A stretch of 60,612 bases of DNA from JAUUSJ01 sp051880475. Its GTDB lineage: Bacteria; Bacillota; Clostridia; Lachnospirales; Lachnospiraceae. The notes beneath the pieces were generated by a model, which searched no databases, was not told the origin of the DNA, and saw nothing but the letters and a program-made list of their open reading frames with translations. This document shows, one piece after another, positions 53,201 to 60,546 of this stretch (within the stretch, counting starts at the first letter, position 1; each line of letters begins with the position of its first letter). Position numbers and translations under genes: made by a program. The stretch spans positions 1-60,612 of the forward strand of contig JBJEOA010000019.1 of the NCBI GenBank assembly GCA_051880475.1, read 5' to 3'.

Positions 53201-54161
53201 CCTGATATTCAGTGGGTTCCATATAATACTGCATACTCTCTCTGCGGATAGTGTCAAACAATGTACCTTTTCCTGCGAGAGCTTTATATGTTCCGTCTCC
53301 CTGATCAATGGCAACAGCATAGCCCGCATTCTGATTGCGGTCCAAATCACGTACCGGTAAAAAACTGTTGCTGAGATAGGCGGTAGAAATCTCGGTGCCA
53401 ACAATCCCATAGACATTGCCGTCATAGCAAAGGGGAATGGAATAGGAAATCATCTGGTGGTTGTCCAACTCGTGATCTTCCAAAATGAAAGGCATGGACC
53501 AATATCCTAAATCCGTCATATCTGCATCCGTATTCTGCTGTGCTAGCAAATATGGTTTATAAAAAAAATCATCTGCTGCACGCACACCACTGCCTTCAAA
53601 TCGAAAATACGTAAACCAAGAACTGTCTAGAGCAATATTGCTCTCTCTAGCCAAGTTTTTATCGCCTCTCTCAAACAGTATGTCTGAATTTGTTGTCGTC
53701 TTAGTAGTTGGGTCAGAATCTCTCAAGAAAAATCCTACATAGTCCTGTGGCACAGTTAGTTCCATATTATTACCCAAAATTAGAAACACACCACATGAAT
53801 CATCGCCTTGAAGATAAGTCAACATTTCAGAAAACACACGCTGTGCATAGGCACGCTGCATTTTCTTGTCACCAAGAAATTTATTTATATCCGTATGATT
53901 CTCTGCCAAAAACTCGCCAAGTACATTATTTAGATACCCACTTTCACTTCTTACTGCACTCCACTGATCAACCATAGCATTTTCCAACACAACCTGACGG
54001 TTTTCCACCAGGTTACTATCATTCTCAACCGCATTCAGCTCCATTGTCTCTTTGACCTTACTTGCAAGCAAAATAGAAAATGGAAGAAGTCCCTGAATCA
54101 GTACAACAAGCACCAATGGAATCAGTAGCAAATAGTTCAATTTTCTCTTTCTTTTTTTCAT
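50271..54161 (-). CDS. Hybrid sensor histidine kinase with Cache, degenerate GGDEF and receiver domains
   Basis: A 1296-residue membrane sensor. The order is: helix (LNYLLLIPLVLVVLIQGLLP, about residues 8-30), extracellular dCACHE-type sensor to about 375, helix (ILTTIVVCALVGMVIMFIVV), HAMP-like and PAS-like region, a GGDEF-fold domain with the changed loop RAGADEFLLW (so likely no cyclase activity), a GAF-like region, HisKA with H932 in ARMSHEIRTPMNG, HATPase (LINLLGNAAKYSNRG; QGSGLGLSICNRL), and a C-terminal receiver with D1223 in MIFMDVMMPVLNG. No output DNA-binding protein adjoins. It lies 42 bp after a solute-binding lipoprotein gene and is cotranscribed with it. Confidence 0.93.
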   Translation of the reverse strand: MKKRKRKLNYLLLIPLVLVVLIQGLLPFSILLASKVKETMELNAVENDSNLVENRQVVLENAMVDQWSAVRSESGYLNNVLGEFLAENHTDINKFLGDKKMQRAYAQRVFSEMLTYLQGDDSCGVFLILGNNMELTVPQDYVGFFLRDSDPTTKTTTNSDILFERGDKNLARESNIALDSSWFTYFRFEGSGVRAADDFFYKPYLLAQQNTDADMTDLGYWSMPFILEDHELDNHQMISYSIPLCYDGNVYGIVGTEISTAYLSNSFLPVRDLDRNQNAGYAVAIDQGDGTYKALAGKGTLFDTIRRESMQYYMEPTEYQELFRIKNSTIGTQNIYSVVSRFNLYSGKVPYENKNWVLCGFVTEESIFGLGNQLYRSILTTIVVCALVGMVIMFIVVRYISAPVYRLMDSVRGGMKGLRQFRLSNIQEIDELHQVVLNLTESEIATENQLMEEKERYRIALESSNDIFFTYRQQEQTIEIVNSKNYNGVWPIKEFWKDIITKLFSKEDQAVLKEIVQGRKTNIHAQVLLLLPEMEDGVWSEINGKIVTDTQTGNRTVVGYIRDIHKIKMQELEQEKRQKMDPVTGFYRLKQGEAALEKARRQQPKGELVLMDICAFTNIVQNYGLTFGDVILNEIAELTVKQCYNLCEDKPVLIRAGADEFLLWLPGAEAQECQRMLHNLQGECSSIIRQKVLELKFRAGMATAFDESTEELLCRVQAALKEAVCQNCDIVQWENHQMEEKTGKAFSKVVSQDYINKMGLASLILNLFDRSASIAAALDLAACRLKKQFPLQDLLVTSFNGEYLAGMVSYCWKYHETPKGIESVYHCSEAEYQRMNRLAQLHLLRSMEEAVDATAVFQKNFYPHNGIVFPMSDNGLYSGSIFFVGIDPALLNDKDSYDLLWEISTIIQNRVNQEHHDQSAQAKSDFLARMSHEIRTPMNGIIGMTEIALQENQSDEVRIDCLKKVRASSDYLLGLLNDILDMSKIESGKMSLVKDDFDLHNLLDELHHVMDGEFTDREQIFKTDICLTHRWFHGDALRISQVLINLLGNAAKYSNRGTEIQLVVRESVVENNLASIYFAVIDHGAGISEEDRQRIFGVFEQLSNASSQRQGSGLGLSICNRLIHMMDSEIQLESEVGKGSTFSFALELPVVEAPMQQEEECFDDVDLTGTRILVAEDNELNMEIMKAFLEDLGCHVDSAFNGQQAVDVFKASSKGGYHMIFMDVMMPVLNGLEATHLIRTCTHPDSGTIPIIAVSANAFDEDISRSLASGMNAHLSKPIDPQKLKQAVLQFTSRNV

Positions 54162-54203
54162 GAGCTATTTCTCCTATTTGTCCGAACCCGCTTAATAAAA
54201 AAA

Positions 54204-55667
54204 TTAAGAATTCACAGTGTCTTCAAGTGCCTTGCAGAAGCCTTCGTACCAGCTGTCAAATGCCTCTTCCGTCACATATGGTGCAACAGCATCTGCTCTT
54301 GCCTTTCCGCCTGCTACCGCATCATCTATCTCAGCTTTGTCTGCCACTGCCTTATCACTAAGATTATAATCTAGAATCTTACGAGTACTATAGCCGTTAT
54401 CAAAGCACTTTGTTGTGTAAAACTGAATAGAATCCGCCTGATTGAGTACATTTTTCAGACAGTCGTATGTCTTAGGATTAACCTTAAGATTTTGACTCTT
54501 CACAATCTCATCAAGCATCTCCACATTATTTGCATCCTTGCGCACCGGTAAATAAGCAGATTCACAAACAAATCGCAGATTGTTTTCTTTTGCAGTAAAC
54601 CATTTCATGAACTCACAGGAAGCATATTCATGAACAGCATCTGATTTTGTCACCGCCATACCGGCACCTTGCTGTACATTATATGCCTCTCCATCCTTCA
54701 TAATCGGAGCAGGCATTACCTCATAATCAATGGACTCGCTTCCTGAATCCTTCACTACCTCATCTGGAAAGTACATTGAGGATGAAGTGGAACCCGTATA
54801 GGCAAGAATATCTCCCGTCTTTACATCGTCGGAACGGAACTTTCCAAGACTGGTAAAGTATCCTTTAACATAAGGTACATAATAATTATCCCACAAACGA
54901 CGAATTTTCTCTTTCTCAGGTCTAAGCGTCACATCACCATTATTCACATCGAAAATATCCACGCCCATCTGCTTCATGCCAATGATAAAATAATTTGACA
55001 TGGAGTCTCGTCCGTAAAATGCCTTCCCATCATCTGGTACATCTGGAGTCTGACTGTCTGTCCACTCATAGTAACGCTGTGACACTTTTACGACTCCTTC
55101 CACAGTCTTAAGTTCTTCTTTGCTTGTCCCGGTAGCATCAGCAAATGGCTTCCAGTCAGTCTCATTGAGCATCAAAATCTCTGTAGATTTTGCCACAGGG
55201 AAGAGATATAGTGCATCGTCATCATAAAAATATCCCTCCTGAATATAACCATCTACATATTCCGACAGCTCATCTTCAGTAAAATATTGACTTAAATCGG
55301 TCAGCTTTCCTTGTTGCTGAACAGCATAGGCTGTGTCTGCATATGTAGAAAATAGATGTGGCATAGGCTGTGCACCCACCTTCTCTGCCACAGAGTCAGA
55401 AATCGCCTTTTCCAAATCAGCAACAGACCCCTGACTGTAACCTTCTACATAAATTCCTTTTTCCTTACCTGCAGTAGCATTAAACTCCTCAACAAGCTGG
55501 TCAAATGCTGCCTGCTGACCGCCATTATAGTAATGCCAAACTGTCAGTGAAACTGGGTTGTTTGGATCTAACTCTACCGTTTCACTCTGCTTAGCTCCAC
55601 ATCCTGTCAACAAAGACAGAGCTATTGTTCCTGCTATAGCAATAGAAATCCATCTTTTTTTTCTCAT
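54204..55667 (-). CDS. Extracellular solute-binding lipoprotein (family 1), no transporter nearby
   Basis: A 487-residue lipoprotein; signal MRKKRWISIAIAGTIALSLL with lipobox LLTGC. SLTVWHYYNGGQQAAFDQLV near residue 43 is the usual opening of the sugar-binding group, and GKFRSDDVKTGDILAYTGST and NVQQGAGMAVTKSDAVHEYA continue it. There are no permease or ATPase genes beside it. It precedes a hybrid sensor kinase in one unit, so it probably delivers a ligand to that sensor, as in periplasmic-binding-protein signalling pairs, instead of feeding import. The ligand is unknown. Confidence 0.87.
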   Translation of the reverse strand: MRKKRWISIAIAGTIALSLLTGCGAKQSETVELDPNNPVSLTVWHYYNGGQQAAFDQLVEEFNATAGKEKGIYVEGYSQGSVADLEKAISDSVAEKVGAQPMPHLFSTYADTAYAVQQQGKLTDLSQYFTEDELSEYVDGYIQEGYFYDDDALYLFPVAKSTEILMLNETDWKPFADATGTSKEELKTVEGVVKVSQRYYEWTDSQTPDVPDDGKAFYGRDSMSNYFIIGMKQMGVDIFDVNNGDVTLRPEKEKIRRLWDNYYVPYVKGYFTSLGKFRSDDVKTGDILAYTGSTSSSMYFPDEVVKDSGSESIDYEVMPAPIMKDGEAYNVQQGAGMAVTKSDAVHEYASCEFMKWFTAKENNLRFVCESAYLPVRKDANNVEMLDEIVKSQNLKVNPKTYDCLKNVLNQADSIQFYTTKCFDNGYSTRKILDYNLSDKAVADKAEIDDAVAGGKARADAVAPYVTEEAFDSWYEGFCKALEDTVNS

Positions 55668-55939
55668 ATTTTCTATGTTCCTTCCTTTAAATAAATTATA
55701 AATAAATCATGTGTGAACTGTCGATATATCTAAATACTAATATTGCCGACAATCTTACTTGATATTATAACAAAAGATTTCGGAGAAACAAAGACCTCTT
55801 TCTTGTAAATCTTAAAATTCACCATTCTCATACGCCCTAGAAACCACAAAAGATTCTTCCAAAATGGTATTGGCTTTATTACTTCAATGATATCTATCAT
55901 TGATATCTAGCATTCATCCTGTCCAGATATCAACATAAA

Positions 55940-56338
55940 TTAATGACAGTTATTTCCACAGCCATGACTGCCACATGTATGTCCTCCTTCTCCATGCTCA
56001 TGGTCATGATGGTTACAATATACATTCGGATTATAGGCAAGTGTTCCGTTAATCAAAGCAAGAACGGCTTCATCTGCATTACCAGACACTCCACCATAAA
56101 GCTTGATACCCGCTTTGGCAAGAGCCATTTTTGCTCCCCCTCCGATTCCACCACAAATCAAAACTTCAATTCCTGAATTAAAAAGTAAATCTGCAAGTGC
56201 TCCATGTCCACTTCCATTCGAGCCCATTACTTCTGCTTTTACAATCTCACCATTTTCTACCTCATATACCTTAAAATATTCTGTATGTCCAAAATGCTGA
56301 AAAATTTCTCCGTTTTCATAAGTTACTGCTATCTTCAT
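55940..56338 (-). CDS. NifX/NifB-associated family protein with His/Cys-rich tail
   Basis: A 132-residue member of the dinitrogenase iron-molybdenum cofactor family, which binds metal clusters but is not limited to nitrogen fixers. The core includes MKIAVTYENGEIFQHFGHTE, LLFNSGIEVLICGGIGGGAK and LAKAGIKLYGGVSGNADEAV. The C-terminal 25 residues (CNHHDHEHGEGGHTCGSHGC and on) are a strong metal-binding tail. No nif genes are present. The start follows AAAGGATG. It is 30 bp behind the DUF134 gene, a pairing often seen. Confidence 0.88.
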   Translation of the reverse strand: MKIAVTYENGEIFQHFGHTEYFKVYEVENGEIVKAEVMGSNGSGHGALADLLFNSGIEVLICGGIGGGAKMALAKAGIKLYGGVSGNADEAVLALINGTLAYNPNVYCNHHDHEHGEGGHTCGSHGCGNNCH

Positions 56339-56368
56339 ATGTTTTCATCCTTTCGCTATTATATTTTT

Positions 56369-56710
56369 TTAATTTTCTGTATATCTGTGGCACGTTTTTT
56401 CACAACATGATTTGTGTTTTTTTCTACAAACCCTATAATTCCCGCCAGATATTACTAATTGCTTCCCATTCACAATGCAGTCTGAAATTTTAAATCTTGC
56501 CCTCTCATATATTTCTGTGACAGTAGTCCGTGAAATATCCATAACTTTAGCGCATTGTTCATGATTCTGTTTTTCAAAGTCTACAAGCCTTATCACCTCA
56601 TATTCATCAACAGAAAGAACCACGTTTTCTGGGTTTGAAACTCCCTCCGGCTCAAAACATGAATACTTCGGTTCACTACAGACTCTTCTACATCTTTGTG
56701 GTCTTGGCAT
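56369..56710 (-). CDS. DUF134 family protein (HTH, metal-associated)
   Basis: A 113-residue DUF134 protein. It opens MPRPQRCRRVCSEPKYSCFE, has a sigma-like HTH (VLSVDEYEVIRLVDFEKQNH, then EQCAKVMDISRTTVTEIYER) and ends with a Cys/His cluster CRKKHKSCCEKTCH. It probably regulates the adjacent NifX-like gene in response to metal or redox state; this is inference from the Cys pattern and pairing. Confidence 0.87.
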   Translation of the reverse strand: MPRPQRCRRVCSEPKYSCFEPEGVSNPENVVLSVDEYEVIRLVDFEKQNHEQCAKVMDISRTTVTEIYERARFKISDCIVNGKQLVISGGNYRVCRKKHKSCCEKTCHRYTEN

Positions 56711-56901
56711 TTTATCATCCCCCTATTTCCGACATATGTTGATTATAGCATAATATTTCATATTTTTCTACATTATTTCCAAAATTGTTAGCGTTAGATA
56801 ACACATTTACCGAATACTCTAAAAACCTCTCTGTATCAATCCTCATCATATCCATTTTTTCTATATATCTGTTCAGTTTGCTTCTCACAACTAGTTTAAA
56901 C

Positions 56902-56966
56902 TAAAATCCCGTCCTTGACAGTTAGTAAAATCCCGTCTTTGACAGTTAGTAAAAGACGGGATTTTA
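56902..56966. repeat. Tandem 24-bp repeat with competing hairpins
   Basis: Two 24-bp units (56902-56925, 56926-56949) differ by one base: TAAAATCCCGTC, then C or T, then TTGACAGTTAG. A reverse arm, AAAAGACGGGATTTTA (56951-56966), can pair with either unit, giving two exclusive hairpins. It lies about 190 bp upstream of the DUF134 gene. The rest of the 530-bp gap (56711-57186) holds the second 51-bp repeat and no gene that I can support. Confidence 0.7.
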
Positions 56967-57033
56967 CTATAAATGATATCCCTTTTTAACGTCACATATG
57001 AATATTTGTTCTTATCTATGTTCTTGTCTGCTC

Positions 57034-57085
57034 TGTGTCAGGCTGAAAATCTCCTCTATTACAGGTTGGATATCTAAGCACAAGA
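57034..57085. repeat. 51-bp duplicated segment, copy 2
   Basis: Matches 50026-50076 at about 90 percent. On minus it can be read as part of a short frame MRAYKGYFLCLDIQPVIEEI. Seven kilobases separate the copies. Confidence 0.6.
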
Positions 57086-57186
57086 AGTATCCCTTATATG
57101 CTCTCATCAACGGTATAACGAAATTTAGGTATTCTTACACCAATGAAATTTTATGTAATAAAACTGCAAAATTCTATATAAAGAAA

Positions 57187-57207
57187 CCCAGTACAGTAAG
57201 TACCGGG
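57187..57207 (-). terminator. Terminator after the EcsC-like gene
   Basis: CCCGGTAC and GTACTGGG pair (one G-U) on minus around TTACT, and TTTCTTT follows. Confidence 0.6.
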
Positions 57208-57239
57208 AAAGAAATATTTTCGTTATTTAATTTGTCTAC

Positions 57240-58307
57240 TTATTCTTTGCTTTCCTCTGTGCACTCTGTCATCTCTGCGTCTTCAACATCAATAATAATC
57301 TCATTTTCTTCAGCAGTAGCCACATGATCTGGATTACTCAGCAAAGTATCTTGTAAAGATGCTTTCAATTTATCACAGCAAGGCTTGAATGATACATAGG
57401 TCAAACCACCTCCGATAACTCCACCAACTACTGGTATTGCATGTTTAAAGAAGCCTGTGAAAACCTCTTTTGTCATTTTTACACCAAACCATTTTGCAGT
57501 GCTTTTTACTATTGGATAAATCGTTCCCTTGGTTAAAGCTTTTTTCATCAACTGTTTTTGTACACCATTACCAAGTGCTTTTGCTACTGCTTTTAGCGCA
57601 TTATTTGCCCCTGCCACACCATACATTACACCCAAACAAAGTGTTAATATATTCAACGTTTCCGTGTCAAATTTCTTTCCTTTTTCTGTAACATCTATTT
57701 CTGGAAATCCATACAGATACAACAGTTTTTGTGCGACTCGTATCATATACCCATAATACTGAACAATATCTGCTGGAATTGTTGCAGCCATAGCAACTCC
57801 GCCCGGTGTAGATAATGCAGCTGAAATTCCCGATACACAATTTCTCTCATATTTTATGACTTCATTCGCATATTTTTCTATTTCTTGAGTGGTTATTCCT
57901 GCATGTGCTGGATTAAATGCTATTGCATCTTCTATTACTTCCTGCGAATAATCCTTCATAAATTCACCACGTAAGAACTCATCTCGCTTAATACAAATTC
58001 CCGGAACTCTCAAGCCCATAATGATAATATCTTCAATATCAACCTGACCATCACCATTCACATCCATTACTTTATTCACAATTTCTGTTGTTTTACCCGC
58101 TCCTTCTTTTACTTTCTCAGTAGCTTTTTCTGTTATTTGCTGAGCACCTTTAATTGCACTATCCTTAACACCCCCAATTTTTTTCAAATCAATATTCTCT
58201 GCGGATTTTGCAATATTACTTACTGTCTTTTTCGACGCACTTGCTGCTGTCTTACCAATTTCTCCTGCATAATTTGCTATAGATTTTCCTAAATTTTTTA
58301 AAGCCAT
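57240..58307 (-). CDS. EcsC-like protein with a dockerin-type EF-hand loop
   Basis: A 355-residue protein of uncertain role. The start is the ATG at 58305-58307 (MALKNLGKSIANYAGEIGKT) behind AAGGAGG. The N-terminal 85 residues are Lys/Ala-rich and probably helical. A single calcium loop, DVNGDGQVDIEDI, follows near residue 92. The C-terminal half looks like EcsC family proteins: AGITTQEIEKYANEVIKYER, SAALSTPGGVAMAATIPADI, YGYMIRVAQKLLYLYGFPEI, and glycine-rich hydrophobic stretches (AIPVVGGVIGGGLTYVSF). No signal peptide is seen. The family call is by remembered pattern and is moderate. Confidence 0.65.
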   Translation of the reverse strand: MALKNLGKSIANYAGEIGKTAASASKKTVSNIAKSAENIDLKKIGGVKDSAIKGAQQITEKATEKVKEGAGKTTEIVNKVMDVNGDGQVDIEDIIIMGLRVPGICIKRDEFLRGEFMKDYSQEVIEDAIAFNPAHAGITTQEIEKYANEVIKYERNCVSGISAALSTPGGVAMAATIPADIVQYYGYMIRVAQKLLYLYGFPEIDVTEKGKKFDTETLNILTLCLGVMYGVAGANNALKAVAKALGNGVQKQLMKKALTKGTIYPIVKSTAKWFGVKMTKEVFTGFFKHAIPVVGGVIGGGLTYVSFKPCCDKLKASLQDTLLSNPDHVATAEENEIIIDVEDAEMTECTEESKE

Positions 58308-58392
58308 CTCTCTGTTCCTCCTTATTATGTATTCACAGTAACTTTTCATTAATATAACCTGTATTTTTCGCGAATATCGACTTCCACACCTC

Positions 58393-58687
58393 CTAATAAT
58401 TTTGACATATCCTTAATACTCTAACGTGCCTTTCCTCTATAACTTGAAATATAATTCTATGCTGAATGTTTATTTGACGTAAATAAAATTCCTGTAAGTT
58501 TCCAACCAATCTTTCGTATGCTGGCGGATTCTGAAAAGGATTTTGTTTCATAATCTCTATCAATTCTTTATCTTTCTTATCCAATCCACATGATTTAAAA
58601 TTTTTTGCATCTTTGGCAGTTTGTATTTACTTCTTAGATAAGCTGATAAATGTTTTCTCTAGCTTTTGTTGCAGTTATAACTGTCAT
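58393..58687 (-). pseudogene. Collapsed YefM-YoeB (Phd/Txe) toxin-antitoxin module
   Basis: The antitoxin begins at 58687 with MTVITATKARENIYQLI, a normal YefM start with a GAAGTGA site, then meets TAA where Glu is expected. After EVN the sequence jumps to the inside of the toxin: QTAKDAKNFKSCGLDKKDKE, then NPFQNPPAYERLVGNLQEFY, RQINIQHRIIFQV and RVLRICQNY, the normal Txe/YoeB end. Most of the antitoxin and the first toxin residues are gone. The conserved NIQHR toxin core remains. An internal deletion of roughly 200 bp and a nonsense change explain it. Confidence 0.82.
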
Positions 58688-58764
58688 GGTATCACTTCTT
58701 TTTCTCTTATTATAGCGTATGTTAATAGTTTTGAAAATGGTTGATAGTATAACTTTTTTATCAT

Positions 58765-59410
58765 TCAGAAGATAAGCTGTTTAATTTTTGCCAATTCGCA
58801 GGTTTCTTGAAATATACTGTTTAAGACAAGACAAAGGTTGTATGCCAAAATTTTATTGGTAAGTCGCGTGCGTAAGCCTCGGAAACTTTTGACAAGCACT
58901 CTTTGTGCATGAAGTTGCTCACTTAACTATGAAAATACGTTTTATATTTTTTTTCGTAATCTACACCATCTTCTCAGAAAGAACGACAATAGTGTGCTCT
59001 TCCGAATTTACAGACGGCAAGAGGAAAGCTATCTATCACAAAATATCTGCTACGGGGTATTTGAAAAACAGAAATCATTTTTTTGTCGAAACAAATCGGT
59101 AGTTTGAAGAAGCGCTCTTCTAGTTCTATTGAACCGACTTCTGCTACAAAAATCCGAAAAAAAGATGGCGGTAATTCTTTTTTACGAAAGAATACCATAC
59201 CTGTTCGGAATCAACACCCACTAACTCTCCACAGAGACTAATCGTAATGATTTCAGAATCAGACAATTTTGAGTCAAGGATATGTCGACTCTTTGTAACG
59301 GCGGATGGAGCAAACTTTTGATAGAGATCATTGATAATCACATAAACCGTTAAAATAAAATCTTCAAAATTGGATAAACTTGTGGTATACTTATTTTGAA
59401 ACTTAAACAT
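58765..59410 (-). pseudogene. IS982-type transposase, broken
   Basis: Three parts in different frames. The start is MFKFQNKYTTSLSNFEDFIL (59410, behind AAAGGAGG), running through KLSDSEIITISLCGELVGVD and SEQVWYSFVKKNYRHLFF. A shifted part holds YFVIDSFPLAVCKFGRAHYC near 58990-59060, including the first catalytic Asp. The end is EQLHAQRVLVKSFRGLRTRL, TNKILAYNLCLVLNSIFQET and IKQLIF before TGA at 58765-58767. The middle, with the other acidic residues, is deleted. At least two frame changes occur. It cannot be active. Terminal repeats were not found. Confidence 0.85.
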
Positions 59411-59791
59411 TATGATGCCTCCTTTCAATTTTGTGTGGCTACAAATAGGATAGCGCATTTTGTTGAAGTTTTTTATTTATTTTTATCTAGCACAACGAGT
59501 TAATTTAGCATTAGCAATAGTAATAGGGAATATTTTTATTAAAACGATGTCCTTTCTTTGAGTCGCCCTTTTTTCTTTTCCATTGTACTTGTCAAGTCTT
59601 TTTTCTTTTCAATTTATAAAAATTTTACACTATCGTGCTATCCATCTCACACCTGAAAGAGGAGACTTTTCACACATTGTTGTAACAATATTTAAATGTG
59701 AAACCAGTCACTTAAAAATTTGCGAATATTAGATAAAAAGAAATTATATATTACAGAAAGTGAGTTTTAGTATCAAAATAGTACCAAAACG

Positions 59792-59839
59792 AAAAAAGAG
59801 AGCTCGCCTTCTTTGAAAAATCAAGGTTTGCGAGCTCTT
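59792..59839 (-). terminator. Terminator after the ToxN-like gene
   Basis: On minus AAGAGCTCGC and GCGAGCTCTC pair over 9-10 bp, and TTTTTTCG follows. The stretch from 59460 to 59790 has no gene that I can support. Confidence 0.8.
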
Positions 59840-59978
59840 AGAAATTACTCAAACTCGATTTTGACAACTATATTGTGCCTAACCGAATTATAGATTATCA
59901 TATTTTGTATAATTTTTCTTAAAATTCTACATATTCTTTATTGTTTTAGGAGTTTTGGCAAGCATTTTGCAATCATAA

Positions 59979-60494
59979 TCACTTCGAATCACTCCTCAGA
60001 TATTTCTCTATGTACTCCCGGCACCCATCCTCTAAAATATGGAATGCACAGCTATTGTCGGTTAAAATCTGCTTACGATTTGTTGTAACCATCTCATATA
60101 TTTTATTAGCCTTCTTCTGAATTCGCTCTGCATTATTCATACAAAACTGATATTCTTTATTTAACAATAATCTGTATTTTTCATCTTCAACATCTTTGAT
60201 TACCAGTTTTTCAATACATTCATCTGGAACTGGAACCATATAATTAAAACGCAACGAGCCTTTCACTTCTTTTTCATCTCCCAGAACACGAATCAAAATA
60301 TTTGCTTCCTGCTTCTTATCAAAAGAGGATACAGACACATAGTAATTCATCCCATTTACTTGCATAACAGCACCAAATGCAAACTTATTACGGTCTGTAT
60401 ACCGGATATTCGGAACTTTCGTAATTCCTCTTTTTTCCTTTTCATATCTTTGGAGAAATTTATTATACTCCTCATTTATACGGTAAAAATCCAT
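59979..60494 (-). CDS. toxN: Type III toxin-antitoxin toxin, ToxN/AbiQ family
   Basis: Endoribonuclease that cuts mRNA and its own antitoxin RNA; family members give phage abortive infection or plasmid stability. The start is the ATG at 60492-60494 behind GGAGGATA, giving 171 residues, the same as ToxN. Family parts: MDFYRINEEYNKFLQRYEKE, FAFGAVMQVNGMNYYVSVSS, VKGSLRFNYMVPVPDECIEK, and the helical YRLLLNKEYQFCMNNAERIQ, KKANKIYEMV. The C-terminal tail (from about residue 140) is longer than the core. It lies behind a terminator and tandem repeats, as the antitoxin of this system should. Confidence 0.9.
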   Translation of the reverse strand: MDFYRINEEYNKFLQRYEKEKRGITKVPNIRYTDRNKFAFGAVMQVNGMNYYVSVSSFDKKQEANILIRVLGDEKEVKGSLRFNYMVPVPDECIEKLVIKDVEDEKYRLLLNKEYQFCMNNAERIQKKANKIYEMVTTNRKQILTDNSCAFHILEDGCREYIEKYLRSDSK

Positions 60495-60519
60495 TTTTAT
60501 CCTCCATAGTATAACAAAA

Positions 60520-60546
60520 CAGGGAGATAAATTGCTTATCTCCCTG
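60520..60546 (-). terminator. Terminator between ToxI repeats and toxN
   Basis: CAGGGAGATAA and TTATCTCCCTG form a perfect 11-bp stem around 5 bases; on minus TTTTGTT follows. In ToxIN loci such a leaky terminator sets the ratio of antitoxin RNA to toxin mRNA. Confidence 0.85.

Noticed and set aside
58905..59102. Plus-strand 65-codon frame
   Set aside because: It is the antisense of the broken transposase; the minus-strand reading has clear IS982-type motifs.
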